64,000 nucleotides of DNA from positions 16,464,458 to 16,528,457 of the forward strand of contig NC_091096.1 of the NCBI RefSeq assembly GCF_024713975.1, read 5' to 3'. A model generated the notes under the pieces. That model did no database searches and was not told the DNA's origin. It saw nothing but the letters and a program-made list of their open reading frames with translations. Source of the DNA: Paralichthys olivaceus. Taxonomy: Eukaryota; Chordata; Actinopteri; Pleuronectiformes; Paralichthyidae. Position numbers and translations under genes: made by a program. Position 1 is the first letter of the stretch. Each line of letters starts with the position of its first letter. Positions 51,101 to 64,000 of this stretch are shown piece by piece.

Positions 51101-52120
51101 ACTCAAAAGGTGTTTTGTTTGTCCAGTCTGGATGACAATAAAAAACATGGAGGCCTCTGTAGAGAGGACCAGCTCCCAATGTGAATATAAAGTATTCAAA
51201 TATATATAGGGCTCATTCTAGGGTAAAGAAAACAACATTTCATACAATGTAGATGAAACACACCAGTGAAAACATCACTGAGATTATTTCATACTTTCTG
51301 CCAATAAATCCCTTTCACCTACACACTGGACCTTTAAACAGGAATAAACCTCGATCAGATCCAGACTCAAGCGTGCTGCTTATTAACGTAATGATGTTAT
51401 TAACTGAAAGCGTCTGCCTACCTGACAGAGTGACTCCCTGAGGTATAGTCCAGCTTGCCCATCGCCTTGGTGAGATATCCCTTCGCCTCCAGCTCATCCA
51501 TCCACGTGGACGCATTTGCATCGAGGCCCTTGAAGTTGTTCCACGACTGCGTGAGGTGGACAAACCGACCGCTCCACATCGCTGACAACAATCACCACGA
51601 TATCTGTTTTCTTGCATTTTAAAGGGAACTCCTCCTCTGTGTGTTTTTTGTGGTTAAATCTTGCCACTTACCTGCTCTTGAGGGGCAGCAGATGGGAGAA
51701 TTGGTGTAGGCATTGAGGAAGGTAGCGCCAAGCTCCCTGAGGTACTTTACATAGGGCAGCTGTACAACTTTACTGCCAGGGTCAAAGGTCAATCGCCCAT
51801 CCTTCAGAAAAAAGAAAACTGGCAATCAAAACCACAAGCCAATACAAAACAGATAATCAATCAGTCAATGTATAAAATATTAAGAATATGTGCTGCTTAA
51901 CCTAAAGTTATAGACCTGTTCTCTGTTACTGCTGCTGCCTTATAACTGAAACACACTGCAGTTACTGTTGTGCAGTAATAAAACTCTGTGGTGTCACTTA
52001 AATCATACTTACAAATGCATCACTCATCACCATCACAATGTTAGGTTTGGTTCCATTTTGGCAAAAACTTTGACCGTAAATTAGAAACAGGAAACTCAGG
52101 GCCAGGACTAACACATTCAT
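48117..52120 (-). CDS. arsk: Arylsulfatase K (glucuronate-2-sulfatase), 8 exons
   Basis: A lysosomal sulfatase that removes 2-O-sulfate from glucuronate of heparan, chondroitin and dermatan sulfate. Exons in transcript order (high-low): 52120-52013, 51801-51672, 51581-51422, 50528-50246, 50137-49966, 49102-48878, 48700-48485, 48391-48117. They join in frame to 522 residues plus stop (human 536 from memory). Residues 1 to about 19 form a hydrophobic signal peptide (MNVLVLALSFLFLIYG). NIVMVMSDAFDGRL provides metal-binding Asp. The sulfatase signature SPICCPSRA holds C74-C-P-S-R, whose first Cys becomes formylglycine. GKLDYTSG and TADHGELAMEHRQFYK are also conserved. The intron after 50246 appears to use a GC donor (AAAG|GCATGA). 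The last intron (48392-48484) is 93 nt with no in-frame stop. Its start faces arrdc3. Confidence 0.95.
50830..51385 (+). repeat. Older dispersed repeat split by a MITE (arsk intron 3)
   Basis: 50830-50980 matches, with decay, a teleost repeat I recognise: TTCAATTTTATTTGAATAG, AAGGCACCTAATATTCTAAG, GAGAAACCCAACAGTTCCC, CTTTGGCGACTCCCTTTAA. Its continuation, ACAGGAATAAACCTCGATCA, appears only after the MITE, from 51338. The family was recalled from memory, not searched. Confidence 0.65.
50981..51337 (+). mobile_element. TTAA-flanked MITE, copy D, nested
   Basis: A 357-bp copy with TTAA on both sides. The left end is TTAAAGGTTCAATGTGTAGA and the right end CCTACACACTGGACCTTTAA. It sits at the TTAA within another repeat. 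It is the best-preserved copy for defining the family, together with copy A. Confidence 0.88.
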
Positions 52121-53700
52121 AGTGACGTTTCACCTCCTCCAGGTGATTTTCTGTTGAAGTGGATGAGATTCATCAGAGCAAACTTTAAAACAAGTCGCAG
52201 GCTGTCTGTTCCGTCCAGTCTGAAGTACATCCAGGTCACACTTTCAAAATAAGAGTCTTACATTGAAATGAAGAACTCCATTTAACGATGATCAAATGTT
52301 TTTTTTCAGAGGAGACTAAATGTGTGAAGATAAATATTGAACACTCATCACCACTGCAATCAACCATCCCAAATATTCATCACAGAGGGGAAATAAAGGC
52401 TTAGGAGATGGTGAATACATCAATTTCTGGTTTAACGTGCAATAACACACAATCGCCTATAGGGGGGAGCATTGATCTGTTAAAAAATGGTTGCACAGTT
52501 TTGTTGAGTTGGCACTGTCATGATCAGAGATGTGTACTATTAGTGTATTAGTATCACAAAGATGAATGTCCATATATTTGTTTTGGGAAATCAAATACAA
52601 AGTTAGCAAGTGGATGCAAAACTAAAATAAAAAGTAAAAATAAAACTCATATGTATTTGTATATGGTGGGATGCATCATGAAAATGGGATTCAACATACT
52701 TCGGTCATTCATTGTTTTGGTGATTGTGTTTTAATCATATGCCATCTGATGGGGTTGGGTGAAAGGAATGTTATACACAGACCTGCATCCACCCCTTACA
52801 CTAAGAAATAACACGTCAAATGAAACAAATCAATGAATGGATGAATAAAATTAATGAAATCATGTATTTTTAATTGAAATGTCTGAATTCTAAAATCAAC
52901 ATTTAAAAAACACTTGAATTTAGTTTCTAATACCTGTTTCAGGACGGGAACTCTAAAGAACTACAGATTCAGGGACCTGACAGCAGTGTTACACAGTCAA
53001 TGCACTGTACATTGCAGTCTGGTGTGTAACAGGTGATATCTGCTCAGCAGGAGGGCTTGGTGTCCACCAGGTGGCGTTTTGAGAGTCAGCTGAGTTGTTT
53101 TCCTGAAAAACTGAGTTGAACGCAATGAGAAACCCCCACCCCCTATGTGCATGGATCATTTTAATCTTAATCCAAAAACACTATATGTGCTCTTGCACGT
53201 GGGGAGCTTTTCTGAAGGTCTGTACTACTCTCTTAACCCATAAACCCACATATTATCCAACAGGCCTGTGCTGAAGCCACAATGCAACATGCAGCTCTGC
53301 AGTTTTCTGTTGAGCTGCAGGGGGATGTGAAGGCTGTAATGGGCCTGGATGTATGGGAGACCATGTGTGTGGATTATATCACAGATTATTGAGTCTAGAC
53401 ATAAAGATGTTCATTGTATAAAAACATCATGCAGTGGTGCATTCATATGAAAGGCAAGACCTTTGAAAGAGTGGGGCTGTGTTTTCTCATTTGTTTCCAG
53501 TACAATCACCAAACATTCCTCAGAATGGCTGAATAAGGAGTTGGAGTAAGACAAAACCTGCTGGGTGGATGCATTCATGTATTTTAAATAAAACAGATTA
53601 CCTGTAGAGGGTCACCTATATATAAAAAAAACACATAGTGGTGAACATTTCTTTGTGCAGCTGTTTGACCAAACTTGTCATCTGGCTGTGAGCCACTCTT
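52121..53700. other. Intergenic between head-to-head arsk and arrdc3
   Basis: The first 30 to 100 bases are probably the arsk 5' UTR and core promoter on the minus strand. The rest is AT-rich, with short unrelated open frames and no feature I can support. Confidence 0.5.
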
Positions 53701-53720
53701 CCACTCTGCCTCGACCAGAA

Positions 53721-53757
53721 GGCGGAAGGAGGGGGCAGTGAAGGCCTGCGCATGCGC
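53721..53757. promoter_or_regulatory. arrdc3: NRF1 and ETS sites upstream of arrdc3
   Basis: TGCGCATGCGC at 53747-53757 is a consensus NRF1 site, and GGCGGAAGGA at 53721-53730 is an ETS-type site. They lie about 330 nt before the arrdc3 ATG at the start of a locally GC-rich stretch, fitting a TATA-less promoter. They could also serve arsk on the other strand, though that start is 1.6 kb away. Confidence 0.55.
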
Positions 53758-54082
53758 CCAAGGTTGTTTTTCACACAGCCCGTCGCTTAAAGTGAGCTGA
53801 GCTCCGGGGGTTTCCTTGTCTTTGACTGGAGACCGTCGAGCAGGAGAGGCGGACGATGACAGCATCCATTGCTGTTATTCAGCCTTCACACATCTCAATG
53901 AACTGCCCGCACAGAAGCCACTGATCGTGCCTGCTGCGTCCTGCAGGGGCAGAGATACTGATCAGTGTCTTTCAAATAAGAAGAGACACTGCGTCCATCT
54001 TTTTTACTTATGAGGTGTTTTTCATAGACTCCTCTTTTTTATTTTGAAACTTCCGCAGTCTGTCCCTCTCTCTGTCTCCACC

Positions 54083-58188
<4,106 letters not shown>

Positions 58189-61150
58189 AAGGTGTTCCTG
58201 AAATACTCCTGACCGATTTCAGGAACTAACAGAAACCTGTTTTGTAGGCTCGGCTTTGTTTGTTTCTCTCCGACGACGATGTTCATGCTACGCTGTTGAC
58301 ATCAGGGGAAAAACAAAGTATCCAACCAACCAACTGATGAAATCTTGGACAAATATCTACAGTTGAGTTGGGTTGGACACATCTGTTTCTGCCTTTCCTA
58401 GTGAGAGAAACAGGAGTTACAAGTTTGGGGTGTCACTGCTGCTGATGGTGGGATGTGTACAGATGAAAAAATAATGACCCCACTAGCAACGAGAGCCCCG
58501 GCGATAGCGTTGATGATGGGAAGGAAGAATCCCCAACTAAGGCTCAGCCCGCCAAGCTTCGCTTTCACCCTTGATTCTTCTGCACTCATGGCACATATGG
58601 ACATGGCTCCTCAACACAAAGGGCAGGACTGATCATGTCCAGACTTCAGCTGAATCACAGAAAATGGGATGAAGAGAGACAACAACAACAACGTTCTAAC
58701 CACCATCAGTCCGTATGAATGAAAGTTTTCAGCGGCAGCAGTCATCACCAGAGCAAAGACTAAGGTCCCCTTGCCTCATTTTGGGATTTTGTTTTGCACA
58801 TTTTTTTCCTTACTTGAGTTGTGTGGCTTCGTTTAATGATGAGAATTGAAAAAAAAATCACTAATAGTTTGGTTTCAGCCTTGTTATGCGCCAGACTAAA
58901 AATACGAGAGTGCAGGCTTAACATTTTAAGACTTTCTTCTGCTTAACTTTGAGCAACGCTGAGAACAGGATTTTATTTTTTGGAAGAAGAAACTTAAAGA
59001 AAAAGACTGAAAGGGTCAAGAACAATGCACTGAATTTGTTTTAAGCTGTTTAAGAATTTTTCTTTCTCTCCTTACGACATTTCCTCAGTGACTTAAAACA
59101 ACTAGACTGGACTTTTACAACAGCTGCAGCACATGATTTTCATCTGGAAGCTCTTTATAAGATGTTGCCTCTTCAGCTTGGATCCAAGTGTGGCTTCTCT
59201 GTTTTTTTTAGTTTAGCTCTGTTATTCTGTTCTTGTATTTAGCTCAAATCATAGAATAGTTTTTTTTTAGCCTTTTTTGTGTTGTGGTTGCTCTGGTTTT
59301 GGACTAGGAGGGTTGCAGACCTGCGTTTGCCACTAAAATGCCACTAGAGGAGAAAAGTTGTTTGTGTGTGTGCATAACAGAAGGTCGAGGGACCCGCCTC
59401 GCCTTAATCGCCTGCAGCCCCTCTACTCCTAATCTCAGGGTAAACCAGGCTTGCATAAACTGCCCAAAAAGCACTGTCTCAGGTGGTCTTCTCACTTGCC
59501 AAACGGTTGGAAAAAAAAAAGAGAGAAAAAAAACGTAAAATTGCACTGTTCAAAAATAATGAAGAGTTCTTTTATTTTTTAAAACTACCAAACGAGAGAA
59601 TAGACCTGTAGAGAAGCAAGGCAGCTTTCTGAGATGAATCACATTCCCTTTTTGTCCTGCTGCACTTGCCCAGTTCATCCAACCACAAGTTCGATTTAAC
59701 CAGACCAGTGAAGCCAGAATGCTAAGTTTAAAAAAAAAAAAAAAAGACAGTAAGAAGGAAATAAGTAGAGGACATGACACTGCTTCTACATCTTAGAAGC
59801 AAACCCAGCATGTGTGAAAAGCTGGGGACGCTGTTAAACCTCTGTTCAGTCTGGTCAGAACAAGTAGTAGTAGGTTGACATGAGTAATACATTGGTTTTC
59901 TAACTCATTCAACACAATAAAAGTCCAGCTGCAACAGAGGTTTGACAAAGTCAGGAAATAAAAAAGAAAAGCAGCACTTTTTTTGATAAGAAAAAAAAAC
60001 GCATTCAATGGTGAAGGTCTGGAGAGAAAAAACATGTAGGACGTAAATGCATTACTTAATTTTTTTTTAAGATCAATAATCTTTTAGTTGTTTTTTTTTA
60101 AGTTTACATTAAAACATAGCTGACAACTATCTTCGTACGTGGTGTGTGTGTGGGTGCGCATGCTCTTATCGAGATCCAGCTGGCAACTCAATATACAGCT
60201 TCTGACAGTAATCAACGCACTGCAGTTAAAGTGATCTTATCTTAGTGGCCTTGACTCAGACAAAGTAAAACCTGATCATGATTCTTCATCTTTCAGTGTC
60301 TACGTTAACTCTTGTTCTCTTTTTTTTAAATGATGTTTGTGAACACCTGTATGTTTTACACCTTTCCGTGTTTTATTTTCCGAAAGGACAAAAAGGGAAG
60401 AGGTTTAAAATAAGTCCTTTAGAAGCAAGTGTTTAAAAAAAAAAAAAAAAAAAAAGACATCCTGGACAGGTTTCTCAATTGTTTTTAATTTTCTGAGGCT
60501 GATGAGGGTTGACATTATTTTTTTCCATGTATTTCTGGGCATTGATATAGTTTGCTTTCTAGTTTAACAAGCAACCTTGTTGGGTTAGTCTCCCTGACCT
60601 CTGATCCCCCCCAGGCCCCAGGGGGGGCAGCTGTTGACCAGCGCCCCTCCCCATCCCAAACTCTGAAACATTTTGGTAACATGGGACAGCAGACAACCTG
60701 CTTCTTCCACTCATGTTCTATCCTGTTCTGTTCTGTTTGCAGTTCTTTGTTTTTGGATCTTATCTTAGGGAAAAGTGAATCAAGCTACGCTGTGATGAAT
60801 AAGCTCACACAGTTGTTTCAGGTTGGTCGATTCCATAGTCCATTTGCTTGGGCCTCAGAGTAGTCCAGTGTCAAAACTAAGCTAAACTCCTGGTCTGTTT
60901 AAAGGCAGGAACTGAAATGTTCAGAGTTTTAAAGAACCCACGAGACGGGATCTGAAACATTTTAGAAACAAAGTGCAATATTACTCACTGAATTTTTCTT
61001 CATTCTCCATTTTCATGTTTGTTTTTGTCTTTTTTTTGTCTGTTAATCATGACGTTGTATAGATATTCTATGAATATGCTATGTTCTGAATGATTTTACC
61101 TTTTGTCTAGTTCTTCCTTTTGATTTGAATAAACATTTTGTTCAAAATTA
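58189..61150 (+). other. arrdc3: arrdc3 3' UTR
   Basis: From the stop codon to the first strong poly(A) signal is about 2.9 kb, consistent with the long 3' UTR of ARRDC3. It is rich in T and A runs, including a poly(A) stretch near 60435-60455. No other gene was found inside, and open frames here are short. Confidence 0.7.
61128..61133 (+). terminator. arrdc3: arrdc3 poly(A) signal
   Basis: AATAAA followed by a T-rich sequence (ATTTTGTTC). It is the first canonical signal in a favourable context after the coding region. Confidence 0.65.
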
Positions 61151-63175
61151 CAATGGACTCTGACTGTATGTACAACATTGAATACAAATACGTATGTGAA
61201 ATAGAATTTGTGAAGATATATATCACACACAATTTTCGACAGAATCACAACAAAATATCTCTTCAACTGAGACCAAGCATAAGGATAAACAAATGATTCA
61301 TAACTTTCTTTTGATTTACCCTGGAAACCTATATTATTTGGGTCATTCTTCTCTGGATAGGGATTCACTGAAAAAAAGTACAACAGCGCCCCTAGAGGTG
61401 GGGGAAAGGCAGCACAAGGCCTTGCTGGTAAGTTAAGAAATGCGAAAAAACCTTAAAAAAGTCAGAAAAACCAGTGAAGCAACAGGCTACATGCACAGTT
61501 GACAGACATTCTGTTCAGAGTTCCGTTACAAGAATAGAAATGCAAAACAGCGATCTTGTTTGAAAAGAATCATTCAGAGCACCCTTCTCTAGGAAACTCA
61601 CAGTGAACCTGATATGAGTTGATGGCTACAAGCCAGACAATCCACAGCTACAGGTCAACATGCAGCAAAACAAAGCCCAGGCTTTATTGATCGCTCCTGC
61701 TTTTTCATGATAAACAAGTCTATGAACTAATGAAAAGCACATAAAACATAAATGCTCCACTGTGAGGTGAAAGTAAAAGGAGCAGTGTTGAGTCAAGATG
61801 GAGCAGTCCTTCAAAGATCAGGCACCACTGCAACACAAGAACATGTCCTCTGCACTGTTTGTGCAAACCAAACATGAAGTTGCTGTGATCAGCAAAATAC
61901 TACCAATCTGAGTCTGAATATCAGAGCAAAGTTTTGTCATGAAGAAAAAGAATGTTAGATGGGTTTAAATTGGGTTAAGCCTTTGTGCTTTAGTTTGAAT
62001 TTTGTTTTCAACTATTTTCACCACAAGCGCACATCAGCAAATGGCACAGCCTTAGCTCACAATGTAGAAATTAAATGTTTTGTAAAGTAAGAAGAGAAAA
62101 ATGAAGATTTGGATAACTCACCATTTTGTGTCTGCGTCCATTTTCTAGAAGTTTACACTTTTTGTCATCCAATGGATTTGTATAACTGATTATTTCAAAG
62201 TAATGCGACCCAACTCTGTTAATATCTATACGATCGTGTGTTTCTAAAATCCTTGATTTGCTTTACACTGCAGTAAATATTTAACTTGCACAGGTTGCAC
62301 TATCCCATCTTTAAATTTTTGTTTTCACATGACCCATTTATGACAGTCAGCAGTCTGTTTCGTGAGCAGCAAGTCGATACAACTCGTAGTGTATCGACTG
62401 GCGTGTTACGTCAGCCCACTAATTGATTTTCAAGCTAACTACAGGCATGCATGAGCAAATGAGCTCAGCAAATTCAATCATACCAGTTGTGAATGAGTAT
62501 ACTGTGTTCTATGTGTCTCGTATCGGTCAAGCTGGAATGCAATGCACAGAATAATCTACAAAAAGCATGAAAGTCGTCACTGTTGCATAACTGAGGCTGG
62601 CAGTGATCTGATTTCCAAACATCCTGTGATGCATAAACACGAGTCAAGGTACAGAAAGAGGAAAACTGCTTCTGACCCCAAACCGACCAATGACAAGTCA
62701 TCAACTTCTCATCTGTGGATTTTTTTGTGTGCAAATAATCAGTTTGAAGCAGCATCAGTGATGACTCAGCAGCCCCCCCCCACTTCCCATCAGCTTTGAG
62801 CAAGCACTTCAGTTTGCTTTTGTCCCGTCCCCTCCTTCCCTTTGGGCCCCTCTGACTTTTGTGGGCACAGGCCTTTGTGGGTGACTGACCCCTGTGGATT
62901 GAAAAAAAAAGGAGGAGGGGATTATCGAGGGAGAGCATAGATTGGGGGGCGGCGTGCGTGTATGCGTGTGCAGTGGGAGCGTTGATTAGCAAGTGCTGAC
63001 ACTGGACAGGCCTCAGCTGTTTCCTCTCACCAGCTAATCCCACTGCCCTGAAGCCGCTGTGATCCAGAGGTTCTCGGCAGTGCAGTGTGACCGGGCACGT
63101 TCAGCATGGATGGGGGGAGAATTGGGACAGAGGGCCCCCTGTACACCTGCCACATCATCACTGTGACATAATAGA

Positions 63176-63222
<47 letters not shown>

Positions 63223-64000
63223 AGGCACAGAGCTAAGCATCTTTTTCAGCCCGCACATTCCTCGAAACAATGGAATAACCAATATTACCACATATCGGAC
63301 AAAAGCAGGAAATGATCTGCAGACAGGGATTATAAATGACTGCTATTTTAAATTGAAGTCAGATGTGTAAAATCCTCATGTCCATGTCATTTTACACAAC
63401 TTATATCACTCATATTCATTCCCATAAAACATGTTGCACAGGTTAAACTGTTTGAGCAGTAGAAGATTCATCAGAGATCAGGTTTTTCTTGTGTGTTTCT
63501 AAAGCTGTTGTAATATTTGAAACCACATTTATTGGCAAACCCATGCAACCAGGCTGTGCAATTTCTCCTTTCCCATGGACAAAAATGATTTTTACTAGTT
63601 TGTCACAAAAACATGGTATCCTCCTGCCAAATAAACTCAACTGCACTCTAAACTATATCTTCATAACCCTATCATTGTCTCTCTGTGCTCCTCCTTCCCT
63701 CATCACAGTTTTACTGCTTGGCACGAAATGTCTCCTTCTCAGTCTGTTTTCATCAAGTTCACAACAAGTCTACATCACACTTGTGTTAGTTGGTTGTTGG
63801 ATCCCAACCAGTAGCCAATATTTGAGATATCACAGAATCCCGTTTGTGAGTCTCTCTTCAACATTTAGACAGAGGGATGTTCTCTCTTCCTCGGCTGAAT
63901 GTGAAATCAGTCTGCAAGAGTCAAACAATTTTTTGTGGAGAGGGATATGTTGGTAGTTATTAAGTTAATACATCATGTAGAAAGGTGCATCAGAGAACAC
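61151..64000. other. Downstream intergenic region, no gene supported
   Basis: Past the arrdc3 poly(A) site the sequence has no open frame resembling a known protein. 62,800-63,130 is unusually GC-rich for its surroundings and free of obvious repeats, and could be conserved non-coding sequence. A CA microsatellite follows it. Confidence 0.5.
63177..63220. repeat. (CA)n microsatellite
   Basis: About 44 bp of CA dinucleotides, with no repeat family attached. Confidence 0.97.

Noticed and set aside
62474-63043. A 189-codon open frame on the minus strand
   Set aside because: Its composition is not protein-like, it resembles no family I know, and it crosses the GC-rich block and simple runs.

Overview
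The window reads as nuclear DNA of a ray-finned fish, most likely a percomorph teleost. It has interrupted vertebrate genes with short GT-AG introns, eukaryotic tRNA genes, many CA microsatellites and several teleost-type short repeats. It also has a Gig2-type gene, a family known from fish and other non-amniotes. Gene names come from recognising protein family members and human gene order. No database search was run.

Layout from left to right: (1) 1-13,882 is probably mctp1 intron 1; no convincing exon was found. (2) 13,883-14,413 (-) is the first coding exon of mctp1. (3) 17,971-27,430 (+) is fam81b; its eight coding exons join in frame to 355 codons plus stop. A tandem triplication of a tRNA-Phe unit lies antisense in its last intron. 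(4) 28,500-32,650 is an accessory island: a single-coding-exon gig2-like gene (+), an ISRE-like cluster beside a CA repeat, two antisense tRNA-Ile genes with related flanks, a tRNA-like Pol III unit and transposon copies. (5) 33,835-47,482 (-) is skic3 (ttc37); its 40 coding exons join to 1,569 codons plus stop. (6) 48,117-52,120 (-) is arsk; its eight exons join to 522 codons plus stop. (7) 54,083-58,188 (+) is arrdc3; its eight exons join to 412 codons plus stop, followed by a 3' UTR of about 2.9 kb ending near 61,150. (8) 61,150-64,000 shows no supported gene.

The order MCTP1-FAM81B-SKIC3-ARSK matches human 5q15, but arsk here is on the same strand as skic3, whereas from memory the human pair is head-to-head. 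The genes do not form one pathway. SKIC3 acts in cytoplasmic RNA decay, ARSK in lysosomal glycosaminoglycan breakdown, ARRDC3 in receptor trafficking, MCTP1 in Ca2+-dependent membrane function, and FAM81B is a little-studied coiled-coil protein. The gig2-like gene is the likely antiviral component.

The most striking observation is at the gig2 3' end. The last six codons, the stop codon, the poly(A) signal and the following sequence align, in reverse orientation, with a full-length TTAA-targeting MITE that occurs three more times in the window (18,953, 23,036 and 50,981). The transposon end therefore appears to encode the last CxxC pair of a putative zinc-binding tail.
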